Source: Mesodorylaimus sp. YZB2_4 (Eukaryota; Nematoda; Enoplea; Dorylaimida; Dorylaimidae). Taken from it: a stretch of 64,000 bases of DNA. Below, in pieces: positions 1 through 10,823 of the stretch. Made by a program: the position numbers and the translations under genes. The notes beneath the pieces are model-generated. The model had not been told where the DNA came from, searched no databases, and saw only the letters and a list, made by a program, of their open reading frames with translations. The DNA is taken from NCBI GenBank assembly GCA_030248295.1, contig JASANH010001446.1:558001-622000 (forward strand), read 5' to 3'. The first letter of the stretch is position 1; each line of letters begins with the position of its first letter.

Positions 1-19
1 AGAGGAGGCCTCGTTCGTA

Positions 20-418
20 ATGATCCACCTGACTCTCACCACAATCGGCATCACCATGCTGGCAATGTGCTTTTTCATTTTGCGTGATTGGTGGTCGCGG
101 GTGGTCGAAGCAATATCCAACGAGTTGGCCAGAAAATTGAATCTGGTGGCGCCTGTTCCTCAAAGCGGTGCGGTCGGCGAAGACGACGACACGTTGCGGT
201 CAATCTCGGCCACGTTTAGCCAGGACCTGGCGGAGGAAACACGTAGTCCCAGTCCGAAACACAGCATCAGCAGGACGCCTTCGCCCAAAAAAAGGCGGAT
301 TTCGAAGAAGATCGTCGGAAAGGGAAATCGTGATCATGAATGCTCTCTTCACTCAATCCTTCGTGTTGGTTTTGTGTGCTCAAATAAGATCGTAAGAGCA
401 AATGCAAGAGTATCATAG
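20..418 (+). CDS. C-terminal part of a membrane protein (possibly a K2P-type potassium channel)
   Basis: The reading frame is open to the left edge (codons from base 2), so this is probably the last exon of a gene that starts outside the window; the methionine at 20 need not be a start. The first 25 or so residues form one hydrophobic segment (ITMLAMCFFILRDWW at its end). A tail of about 100 residues follows, with SPSP/TPSP motifs and a basic cluster (KKRRISKK), typical of a cytoplasmic tail. The pattern of a last transmembrane helix ending in LAMCF followed by a charged tail recalls two-pore-domain potassium channels, but no pore or selectivity filter is visible. That identity is a guess; any multi-pass membrane protein could end this way. 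Stop TAG at 416-418. Confidence 0.35.
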   Translation: MIHLTLTTIGITMLAMCFFILRDWWSRVVEAISNELARKLNLVAPVPQSGAVGEDDDTLRSISATFSQDLAEETRSPSPKHSISRTPSPKKRRISKKIVGKGNRDHECSLHSILRVGFVCSNKIVRANARVS

Positions 419-1950
419 TTCGTGAAGATTCGGTCATCTGTATGGTTTTGTGGATAAACTACTTGCTCTCGTTGGGTTCCTCTTGCTAAATACCTGGCCA
501 TGAGGATTCTTCAGACGTTTCTCATAAAACACTCTAAAACTGTATTCCCGATTTATTGGGCCCATCAACTGGCAGGTGCTTGTTCTCGTGGCTTTCTATT
601 CGGTACCAAACACCTGTCTTTTTACTGCAAGCTACTCTCTCACCCAGTTCTTCACCCGCATTTCTCTGACATCTGGCTACATGGGCAGGACATGCACATC
701 TTAGGTCACAGGCCGTTATCAAGCACTTGCCATCTAGGGCGAACTATCGATAAATCATTGTATCAGTCGACGGTGTGCACGTTCATTGCAACGTCTTCTC
801 GATCAGACAGGGCTCGGGCTCGTCCGCGTGTCTGTAATCTGTCAGGCTAATGGGGACATACGCATTAGATCCCAGTGTCGCCCTCTGTGGTTGAGAGCAA
901 ACTGTCCATGTTCTTAAGGTTGTATGATAAATTATCGGTCTGATAAATGGAGTTTTATTAGGCGCATGATTAGCACAAGCTCAGCTGCTAAAATATAGGA
1001 TGTAAAAGGCTGATATGATATACTATAGCTAGGCTGGCCTTCTCGGCTCTAAAGCTCAAGAAACCGACAAAGAGCGAGAAAATTGATTAAGAGTCGCATC
1101 TACGTTGGTCGCGGCGCCCTGATCACACAGCTAATATGCTGTAGGCATCTCTTTGCATGCCTTTGAGTTCCACGCACTGGAGCGGACCATATTTTACATG
1201 CAGTCAGTGGGGCCGATTTCCCTCTGCGTGTTGTAACCATCATTCCCGGCGGCCACGAGATCGATATTCTCCCTAGCTGGGAGACGTCAACCCGTCGGGT
1301 TGATGTTTCAGCCGCAGGTATAGTCGAAATGCCTGCAGTCGAGGTACTCGCCAGAGACTTCGGTCTCGAATCTCCCGACACCTGGGCGCGCTGGTATGTT
1401 CTCGACTCGAAACACCTCGAGATGAGGTGCAACTGATGAGGTCAACCTGAGACCAGGGTGGGGTGACCTACTGTGCAGTACTGAGAGTCGCCAGACTGTC
1501 TTCTCTTTTGGCTCCATCTTTCTGTATTGATCCTTTTTGTTTCAAGGTCGCATAACGCGGATCGTTTATAATCTGCTGGATTTTGGTTTAGGTGGCCGGA
1601 TGCTGGTGCTGTACTGTAGCTGTACTATAAAATAACACCTGTTATGTTCAGGCACCGTGGAACAAAATCCTTGGGTGCAGCGCGCATTTGCATTTCTTCC
1701 TGTCGTGGTAAAGGAGACATTGGAAAAGGGTGTTTTTGATGGCATGACGAGACTACCGGGAGGAGAGAAACTTGACACACACTTTACCTTACTGCGCTTG
1801 GATTGGTCACACACTGCTCTGCCTGACATTACACTGTACTGTTCAGTTGCTAGTACACTGACTGGCCAGGTCACGTCAGTGCAGCGTAGTGTCGTGACCG
1901 TGACCATTCGTGTGTTGCTTGTTGTGTCTGCGAGTGCAATCGAAACGAAA
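419..1950. other. Intergenic region without a recognisable gene
   Basis: No reading frame here has recognisable domains or splice structure. Reading frames at 500-850 (+) and 1100-1517 (-) show no family resemblance. A 17-bp perfect palindrome with 8-bp arms lies at 1287-1303, and TACTGTA occurs at 1612. The promoter of the MSP-domain gene must lie at the right end, but I see no clear TATA or initiator element. Confidence 0.4.
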
Positions 1951-2582
1951 ATGAGCGATCTCGTTGGTCAAATCAAGGTAACTCCAGAAGGAACGCTGCT
2001 GTTAAAAAAGAAGGGAATCATCGAAGTGGGCCTAGTAAGTTACGACTATCTTCCTTTTGATCACTTTGCCGCTTTTTCGGCATAATTTACTTACCAGGAA
2101 AATGTGGGCGACAAGCTGCTGACGTACAAGTTGAGGACGACCCGACCAGCCAGCGTCAAGCCAAACAAAGCCTACGGAATCATCAAAGCGAATTCTAAGG
2201 ACAAGTTCAAAGTCAAATTCATGCCCAAGGATGACGAGAAGCCGTTCAGTGATCGCGATCGACTCACCATTCTGCTCGCTACGTTGTCTGACAAGGATAC
2301 GGTAAGTGATTGCTTTTGAGGCCTCGGGTGATCTTGAATTCTGCCCTGGCTTTTGTCATTCACCAATTTTAGAAGCCGGAACACTTTTGGAAATCGCCGG
2401 AAGCGCAGAAACCGCATCGAATTGTGATGAAGCTTTCAACCGATGAGTCACCAGAAAAAAAGAAAGAACCAGAAAAGAAGAAAGAACCGGAAAAGAAGGA
2501 AGCCAAAGAAGAAGAGGAGGCCAGCGAAGAAAGCGAAGGAAGCGGATCAAGCGAAGGAAGCGGAGAAAGCGAATCTGACTGA
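1951..2582 (+). CDS. MSP (major sperm protein) domain protein with acidic/lysine-rich tail
   Basis: Three exons: 1951-2034, 2098-2301 and 2373-2582 (stop TGA 2580-2582), all joined in phase 0 with GTAAGT-type donors and CAG/TAG acceptors; 165 residues. Residues about 9-105 form an MSP/VAP-type immunoglobulin-like domain: an opening VTPEGTLLL strand, the ENVGDKLLTYKLRTT core, the KPNKAYGII segment and a KVKFMP strand. The C-terminal 50 residues are low-complexity KKEPEKKEAKEEEEASEES followed by SEGSGSSEGSG, probably disordered. It lacks the C-terminal transmembrane helix of VAP proteins, so it resembles the small soluble MSP-domain proteins of nematodes rather than an ER tether. The ATG at 1951 is chosen because it directly precedes the conserved domain; the same frame is open upstream to 1657 but without domain similarity. 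A cytoskeletal or sperm role is only family inference. Confidence 0.85.
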
Positions 2583-4555
2583 ATGATCAATGATTCGTGT
2601 GTGAGTCGATTCTCTACCTCGAACGGGTTCAATACCTGTGCTTGTTTTTGTGCTATATGCCTTTTGAATGATCACTGACACGATCTGGCTTTTGCTCCTA
2701 AACTCTGGCCTTTATCCAAAGTCTCTCTGATTATCTTCGACATAAAATGTTACATAGAGGATGTATAGTACAGAGTAGATTAGTGAACGTAGCCGTAGCT
2801 GAGTTTTCGATACCGTTCGGATTATTGTCTGAGAATGAAAGACGTGTTAGCAGATCAGGTCGAAAATTTGGCATGGCAGAGGCCTATCCAGCGGGACACG
2901 ACCCACGAGCAGGGCCCGGTGGACTATGCGTCGATAACAACGGGATGACGGTGATGTGCAGTAGTGGTGCTCGTAAGCTGCACACCGTGTTCGCTTGGAC
3001 AATCTGATCGTGAGATGATCACAATGTTTCTGTTTCAGAAAGCATAGTTTCGGCAAATCAGACTCACTCACTTGTGCGCCTCGAGAAGCCGTTTGCGACA
3101 GAGGCAAATGTCTGGCGCGATGAGTCATCTGTGCAAGGCGCGTCATAGGCAAAAGGACACGTCTGTTCGATGTGATATTGTTGATTGATTGTCAGCGCCA
3201 CCGAGTCATGCAAATAGGCAAAGATTTTGTAAAAGGTTTTTGACTCCGCTCACTTAAGCGGGCCAGTTTTTCCTAGCTGTCCAGCTTCCACAGCCATAGC
3301 TTGGCGTTGAAGGTCAGCGAGGATTTTTGGTTCAAAAACCGACCTCCGTCACCCCTGATTGAGCTTACTGCGAGCCTAGCCGCTCGCTACCAAGCAATGC
3401 CTGTACGTAGACGAACGCCAAACACCTGGGACACTACGGACCCTACGGGGACACTACGGCCGCCAGACAAGTAATGTCAGCTGTTCATTCATACAGATGG
3501 AAATTCCTACTCCTTTCTTTCTGTGCCTATTGGCTCTGCCAAAGCGAGGAAATGGTCTCATGGGGAGTCCGGTTGATGCTTACTTTCTGACCATTGAGGA
3601 GAGCCTTGCTCATGCTAGCTGTGAATTAGATAAATGTTAGAGGCCCTATTGCCCCCTAGATACCCGTAAGATAATGGAATCAGACGGCGGCCTTGGATAG
3701 TTGCAGTATATGGTTTGTCCGTCTAATGAAAAGGCCGGTACTGACCCTTGTGTTGCGCAAGCGGGGCCCACAATTTGAGAGAGTGAATTCTTGGTTCTTG
3801 CCTCTAGTATACCTGCCAATGCTCGTGCACATACGAGGTACCGATTACGCTTGTTACTGTGCTTGGTCTTAAGCCTGTATGGAAGGTCTTCAGGCAAAGA
3901 AGTTTAGGAGCTTTCTGCATCCCACCAGAGTGGGTTGCCTAAAACGGAACACTGCGCATGCCTACAATAATGAGTAAAACGGCTGCTTTGAAATCGCCTA
4001 CTAACTTTAAGTGTCTACCAAACTGGCACTCGCACTTCCAAGACATTTTTGTCCGAAATTGAAGTTTCCGGACCTCTCTTTTGTCCTCATCTTGTCCAAA
4101 AGTCGCTGACTCCTCCAAGTAGCGTGAAATGCGCGCTCATAAGCCCCAAGCTGAGCCTCTCTCGAATAAGCCCACCTTCAGGCTGGACTAGGTTTGAAAC
4201 TGTAAGCTCACCTGGGTCATTTAACGTTTGTGATACTTACCGTACTTCATCGAAGAATCCCCGCATAGAAAAGATTTTCTCCTACCTTATTGAGACCATA
4301 TCCCTAAAATCATGGGCCTTCCATTGCGCCGCTGTAACCAACTCCAAACATCCACGGCTGTGTGCAAGGCACTACCGCTAGCTTTGAATTTTATGTTATC
4401 TCACTGTATTTGTTAGTAGCGCTAAACTGTTACAAAAACATCCACATACGTAAAAAAGTTGGTACAAGTCAGCTGAACGATCATGCACAATATGTTCACG
4501 GAGACCCCAACCGCGACTTGAGCAATCCTAACACGACATCCTACTGCTCAGGATT
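2583..4555. other. Intergenic region, no gene seen
   Basis: Roughly 2 kb between the convergent MSP-domain gene and the DUF229 gene. Reading frames of up to 110 codons on both strands have no recognisable domain and no splice-linked partners. The right end must contain the DUF229 polyadenylation region, but I could not place a convincing signal. Confidence 0.4.
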
Positions 4556-6568
4556 TTATGAACAGTAGCAAAATGTACGCAAATGCTGATGAGTATCAAT
4601 GACACAACGGGCTTGTTCGTGGTAAGCATTCAGTCTGCTGACGTCGTCGTGGGACATCGAAAAATCGTCAGATTTTAAATAGTAAGTCAATGACGCTTCC
4701 CAATCGCCGCCCCCAGGTTCTGTGACAAATCGAATTTGATAAATGACAGCGGCTAAATCCTTGTTCGCACTCAAATTAGGCGTGTAGTTGTCAAAATCTA
4801 AACTTTCCTTGAATGCCATCAGTTGTTCATTAGGTTTTAGCAGTCTGGCAGACACCATCCTTCCTAAGGTCAGGTTGACGCATCGTCCGTTCACTTCACT
4901 GATCTGTTCATTGAAATTATCGATTACATGCTGAGCAGAGGCCAGAACAATCGGATCGCTCAGGTTCTTCACTTCGATCCAATCCAGGCATGAACAAAAG
5001 TGGGCCTTGATGTGAGCGTGGGCGCAGGTTCGCTCAGGTGGGATCTCTCGGAATAAACTCAGGCCACGTTCCATTAAGTCTCCTCGGCCACCGTCTTCTT
5101 TAAAGTCCAATACGTGGGCCAAGGTAGCGTGAACGTCGAAGGCGGTGACCAGTCGATGACGATTATTTCTAAGATTAGCTTCACTCTTAGGAAACTTTTC
5201 TTTGAACCAAAGCGGTGTGACGACGGCCAGGAAAGGCAACTTCTCTTCTAATTTACCCGTCTGAGTTTGCCGCACAGGACCAAACCGTCGACCATGATCG
5301 CCCATAACGATCAATAAGGTATCGTTTAAGAAATTTTGTTTGTACAAGTCGCCAAAAGCTCGAGTCCAATGTTCATCCAATGTTTGAACGGTGTTATAGT
5401 CATCGTGACTCTGCTCGGCTGAGAACATCATCGAGAACTGACGTCCGCCCAGTGGCCTGTACATGGTTTGTAATTCTTGCCAATAGTTGCACCAGACGAT
5501 GGACCGTGGGGTATCGCCCAAACAACTGGGTTGGTGCTTGCTCTTTTCACTTTCCACTGTCAATAGCATTGTTCTCAAATAATGATCGACTGGCGCTTGG
5601 TCAAATCCTTTCAGCTTATATGTAAAGGCACTGTACCAAGGTTGCTCTTCGGCGTACGAAGTCACGTATCCAGCTTCGGTATAATTTTGAAACAAGAATG
5701 GCCAATTGTCTACAAAAGAGGCATTCTCAAATCTTTTTCTCGCCTCAGGCAATTCGGTTTGAAAATGACCCGTCAACATTGGAATAACTGCCCAAGGAGT
5801 CCCATCGCCCACAACATTAAACCCTTCCATCACATGGGCTTGCATCGTATCAGTCAATAGTGAATAGAATTTTGGCAATTTACGCACAAAATTGATTCGA
5901 GAGACTGAATCCATCAAATAAATAAACACATTTAAATCCAATAATCGCTGAGATAACTGTTCAGACGTGTTGCGTATCCGATCACCGATATCTCCATGAG
6001 GATATGGAACGCATGCATGCACATTATCGTAACTCTTCCCATCGGCCGCCGTGCACTGCACGTGGAATGCGTCCCCGCTCAACGGAGTCCCATTGACGAA
6101 TGCTCCGAACGCCGTCTCGGTATAAGCGTACTCGTCCCTTCGATCGATCCGAAAATAATTGCAGCTGATCAGTCCGTGACGAGCCACAGCGTCGGAATCG
6201 ATGTAGAATCTTCCATCGCCAGTGGTGTAAACCCAATTCTTCTCTTGGGCGCATGTCATCGGTCCATAATCTTTCAAAAAAGGCTTGATTAGTGGATCGT
6301 CAGCTAGAAGTTGAGGAAATTTGCAAACCGGTTCCAATGATGACGATTTTGAAGCTTTATCTGCATTTTTCTCGATTCCTTGATTATCAATACTCAACTT
6401 CGGATCAGCAATTTTTAAGAATGACCGATCATTGACAAAATTAGTTTGCTGTACAAAAGTGGCCACCATATTGATACTTGAATCAAATTGATACAAGGCC
6501 AAAACACCTAATGTGATCAGGACGGCCAGTAAGACGGTGACGAACCGACGATGAGTGTGAGGGTTCAT
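4556..6568 (-). CDS. DUF229 family sulfatase/phosphatase-like type II membrane enzyme
   Basis: Single-exon gene of 670 codons from the ATG at 6568 (an in-frame ATG at 6613 would add 15 residues). I prefer 6568 because the signal-anchor then lies at residues about 9-27 (RRFVTVLLAVLITLGVLAL), as in type II Golgi/ER proteins. The lumenal part matches DUF229 (PF02995), an alkaline-phosphatase-superfamily domain widespread in nematodes and insects. Visible motifs are IYLMDSVSR (first metal-binding strand), GDGTPWAVIPMLTG, AEQSHDDYNT and LIVMGDHGRRFG (metal-binding D and H), then PFLAVVTP. The C-terminal third is cysteine-rich (CAHAHIKAHFCSCLDW; ending FCYCS), suggesting disulphides. Sulfatase or phosphodiester activity on a secreted substrate is plausible but unproven for this family. 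No introns, unlike its neighbours. Confidence 0.88.
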   Translation of the reverse strand: MNPHTHRRFVTVLLAVLITLGVLALYQFDSSINMVATFVQQTNFVNDRSFLKIADPKLSIDNQGIEKNADKASKSSSLEPVCKFPQLLADDPLIKPFLKDYGPMTCAQEKNWVYTTGDGRFYIDSDAVARHGLISCNYFRIDRRDEYAYTETAFGAFVNGTPLSGDAFHVQCTAADGKSYDNVHACVPYPHGDIGDRIRNTSEQLSQRLLDLNVFIYLMDSVSRINFVRKLPKFYSLLTDTMQAHVMEGFNVVGDGTPWAVIPMLTGHFQTELPEARKRFENASFVDNWPFLFQNYTEAGYVTSYAEEQPWYSAFTYKLKGFDQAPVDHYLRTMLLTVESEKSKHQPSCLGDTPRSIVWCNYWQELQTMYRPLGGRQFSMMFSAEQSHDDYNTVQTLDEHWTRAFGDLYKQNFLNDTLLIVMGDHGRRFGPVRQTQTGKLEEKLPFLAVVTPLWFKEKFPKSEANLRNNRHRLVTAFDVHATLAHVLDFKEDGGRGDLMERGLSLFREIPPERTCAHAHIKAHFCSCLDWIEVKNLSDPIVLASAQHVIDNFNEQISEVNGRCVNLTLGRMVSARLLKPNEQLMAFKESLDFDNYTPNLSANKDLAAVIYQIRFVTEPGGGDWEASLTYYLKSDDFSMSHDDVSRLNAYHEQARCVIDTHQHLRTFCYCS

Positions 6569-6613
6569 GGTGAGAAGATGAGGAGTTTCAATCAATGCGT
6601 CTGAAAATATCAA

Positions 6614-9600
6614 GTGAGCTCAGATAAGGATGGGACTCGTATATATATATACACTAACAATGAGCCCAGGCATTCAAAAAAAGTGCCGCTGATCCATCTA
6701 AACTCGTATCTAATGAAACAGGGGTAGAATTTTCGCTCAGCTCAATAAAATGGCACAACACAAATCTTTGCAGGCAGTGCGCAAATGAAAAATGGGTTAG
6801 ACACAAGACAAGAATCAAAAAATTATGAACTGGACCTACACACTGGGCAGCTCTCCGAAGAAAATTCACGTGATAAACAGTGAAATAAAAAATTTGTGTC
6901 ATTTCCTCTGTCCTATCCATTCGATTTAACCTTCCAGCGCACGAACTACTAATTCTCTACCTTTCTAAATTCGAAAAATCTTAGACATGAACTTGTTGGA
7001 ATTCGCGAGCAAGTCCTCCTCGTAAAACTTGTATAACTTTCTGGGCGCTGGAAGACCAGTGCTAGAACAGGTTGCACCAAAGATTACCAAGAAAACAGGT
7101 TACCCTGTCATCAGTGCCTCACTAGCATTTAGCCTAGCACATTCTCATTAAGAACTCTCCCACAACCTGAAATACCCGAAAATGAGATCCGGTTTCTCAG
7201 TCTGTCCACCCATATGTACAACCGATTACGATCATAATGAATCATTATATACTGTAGACTTACTGTTCCAAAAACATGCCGTCTGGTGTCACCAGATAAG
7301 GCTTACGAATCGAAGTTTTTATCAGATTCAGTTAAATCCGTCTGCTCGCGAACCTGTCTGCCTCCAATCCGGTTTTATGTGACAACCTCTGGCGATAGCG
7401 ATACGGCAATGTAATATATTACAGACCAATGATGCTGTCAATTTTTCAAATACTTTGAAATTCTACACCTAAAAAACCAAGAAGTATGTGAAATTGCTAC
7501 CAGGTGCTGACTAGCAGCGCCTACCTGATTGAATGCACGTCTATCCTTTCTTTCGTGCCCCGTCTCGAGTGTCCACTCGCGACTTGGGCAGTGAGAAGAA
7601 TCTTGGCCGAAGAAAAAGTGAAGTATTTTATTTAAAGATCGTATAAAACGTGCGAGTATCCAAACAGTTTCTCGTCGCAACCTTCGGCCGCAAGTTTTCA
7701 GAGGACGATGCGAGGTCGTTTAGAAAATACCTTTTACTGAATGCCCTCCCACGATTCGTTCACGTTCGTCAATGAGATGCGCATAGCAAAAAAAGCCTTG
7801 GTGCACAATCGCTCCTCACCAATCCCGATATGGTGTTGGCAAAGAAACCCAGTCGTCTGAGAGAAACCCCGACCGAGGGGCATGCCACCTGAAATAGGTA
7901 AAAACATTATAGGACAGTCAAAGTCCGCCGAGGTCGATACGGCGTGTCTCCCCGAAAAGGTCGACACAAATTGCTCCCCCCCCCCCCGCCAAATATCCTT
8001 TTTTGGCCAGCAAGGGTCGCAGAACTCCAAATCACATTCGACTGTAACGCCCGCCTTATTGTACTGACAGTACAACCAAGCAACCAGTTTTTTTGCTAAC
8101 CAAGTTTCGTCTTGATCTTGAGACGAACAAGGTACACAATTGGAACTTTTCGTGTATTGGAGAGGTGCATGAAAGAAATCCATGGCTCCCAGTTCTTTAG
8201 GTAGTTGTAAAGAAATTTACCGAACGCTATCTACAGTAATGTAAGTACATACGCTTGAAGTTTCCTTATTGCACTCGATTCTTGCCAACTAAAGTGCAAT
8301 TTTATTGACCACAAATAGTATATTTCATTTGAGTAAGTAGAGCAAGTAGAGCGTGTTGGCACCGCGCGCCAGCCTCTCGTCATCTTACCAAACTTCTCGC
8401 CCTACTTTGACTAGACTAAAAAAGGAAAACTGTCAGCGAGCAATGAGCAGGTCCTCCGTTGTGTGTATCAGTCCAGCTGTCTCCAATTTTAATCAAAAAA
8501 TGCTGAGAATGTGTAGCATACAAATAAAATGAATGATGTGTCGAAGTGCATTTGCTGGTGTCTGCCTTCAGTGGCGGACATTGATATTGACTAGCCGAAA
8601 CTAGTTTGGTCTCACTTTGCAAGACATACATTTCCCATCTCACATAAAAGCTACCTCTGACAATTGAACAAGAATCCATCTTGTGTAAATAGTGGCCGAG
8701 CCAGGGCAGATTGTCTTCGTGAATAGACTCGATTAATACTAAATGCTGCGCATATTTTTTCTTATTCAAACCTAGTCACCTTGACGGACTGGAAAATATT
8801 TTATCCCAATCGTTTACCTAGGATGTTACCAGCAAAAGTACGATACCGCTCCATGTCATACAGTCTGTTTGACTATGTTCCACACGTTGTACTGTAAATT
8901 TGACATCGTGCTATACAGTTTCTGCTCAATCTATCTAATTCATGAGTTGCCAAAATTCGAGTGAACCCAAAGATTGAAAGGTAAAACCTCAGGTTTCGAC
9001 CATATCGAGATGAGTGGTCCGAGAAAATATATTTTGATGGTTTTCATCAAAAAGGTTTCGGAGGGGTCTTGGGAGTCGGGGTAAGTGGGTCGAGCAAGGA
9101 CCTAGTTCCATTTACTCACCTCCTTCGCTCTTCGCACCATCCGTTATTCGCACAAGATTCGTGTCACGTCAACTCGCATTTTGAGAGACCACATGTCAAT
9201 TCATCCGTGCCCCATCTTTTCAATGCTATGCATTGCGTGTCAAAAGGATTTTTTCAGTAAGCTAACAGTAAATGGATACCTCGCTTTGTCACGTCCTTTG
9301 CATCCCCTGTATTGCAATTACACACGCGTCAGTATAGCCGCACGATCCCAATAGGACCATGTCGATGCGAAAAGTATTTGCTTTACATTGAAAAAGCGTT
9401 TTTGAATAACGTTACGTATGCTGGTCAAAAATAATGTCATTTCCCTTCTTTCCCACCTTCGATTGAGAGTGTGTGTGCGTGGCGTGCTTGTCGAACCATA
9501 AAATTTCAGCGAGCAAGAAAAACTTATTTGGGGCTCAGGGTTGTGATGCCTAGATGTGCATCAGCCAACGTGCCTGTGTTCATGACCATGAGTTTCTTTG

Positions 9601-10823
9601 ACAGTTTTGCACCGCAGCTAACTAACCTCAGCAAAGACAAAGAACTATCGACATTCATTCATCGAGTGCACTTACAGCCCATAACTTTTGAAAAATAACG
9701 TGATCACGCATTAACGATATTTTTCAGAGCGCGTTCGTGACTAACGATAATAATTTCCTTTTGGCACCTTATCGTTAATGGTAATGATAAACGATATCTT
9801 TCTTCGCTAACGATATCAACACTATAGGTATTCTATCTTATTCAATCGCTGATGGTTCATCAGACAAGTATTCAATAAAAGCTCAAGGGAACACGAGGCT
9901 GTGTTTGGAACCTTCTAACATACTTGGTACAGGAGGCTAAGCTGAGACCCCTTCTGCCAAGTCACTGCTATAAAGGTCTATTTGTCATACAATGGTCCGG
10001 GGCAGGAACTCCCGAGTTATCCGTACGTTGGGTATCGGGATTTCAGACGAGTGCCATTGGCCTAGTACGTATTACATAGTGACGATGGTAGCGAATTGTA
10101 TATACGTAGTGCTGAGAGGTGAAATAGATGCAGTGTTATCTGGAGGAGCGCACCCTGATTACAAGCACATAGAGGCAGTCCAGCTAAAGACAGTTCAAAT
10201 TTAACGTACGAAGGCATAAAAATAAAAGTGGTTCGTGTTCTTGTTTTCTCACGAACATTTCAAGTGGTTGAGTGGATCAGCTAGTGCCGGCAGTTTTAGA
10301 CGCCATTCGTGAGCTAGTGGGAGAGTGAACAAATTCTGGACGATGGACGCCTGACTGGAAAGCCGTTGACAATACCGCATCGGACAGGGTCGATGTGCAG
10401 GGATAGACAAAATGGAGCAGTTAGCCGAACCTCGAACTAATATCAAACAGTGCATCAAAGTACGGCCAAAGGTGTGGATGCTGGGCGGCGTTTTTGCTTC
10501 CTTCTTAATTCATCAGCTTTTCGAGTGGTCGTTTCGTGTGACGGCTTTTTATTCAAGTGCCACAGAGACGTCTGGTAGGAAAGCTAAAATGGCGTCGTGC
10601 TCTGTGCCTCGAATGCTAACGGTGGCGCTCGGAGACTGGCGCCGCCGTCTGCCAGTCTTTCTCCATTCGGTCGCATCTCGTTAGCCGCACGAGATCGGCA
10701 TCATTATCGCCGCCTTCACCGCTCGTATTCCCCCCTATCCTATCCGCTTGACAAGACGCATTCGTGACTGGCGTGAGGGTCAAGCAGTACAGTCCTGCCA
10801 AGGCCAGTCCGTCGGCGCCTGTC
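6614..10823. other. Long gene-poor region (4.2 kb)
   Basis: No coding sequence is convincing here. Seen directly: a (TA)n run near 6640-6652, a C-run near 7977-7987, TAC(A/T)GTA at 7250, 8232 and 8890, and a cluster of five AACGATA-type motifs at 9712-9816. The minus-strand frame at 7734-8183 is 149 codons long but has no recognisable domain. The right end should hold the promoter of the fukutin-like gene. Confidence 0.4.
9712..9816. repeat. Cluster of five AACGATA motifs
   Basis: TAACGATAT or TAACGATAA appears at 9712-9720, 9742-9750 and 9808-9816, AAACGATAT at 9789-9797, and the inverted form TTATCGTTA at 9769-9777. Five copies in 105 bp, in both orientations, is a dense non-tandem cluster. 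It could be a transcription-factor binding cluster (each contains GATA) about 1 kb upstream of the fukutin-like gene, or a decayed repeat. Function unknown. Confidence 0.5.

Noticed and set aside
1657-1950. Longer N-terminus for the MSP-domain protein (frame open to 1657)
   Set aside because: The extra 98 residues have no domain similarity, and the ATG at 1951 sits directly before the conserved domain.
7734-8183. 149-codon minus-strand frame
   Set aside because: No recognisable domain, no splice partners, contains a translated C-run (GGGE), and sits in a gene-poor stretch; most likely chance.
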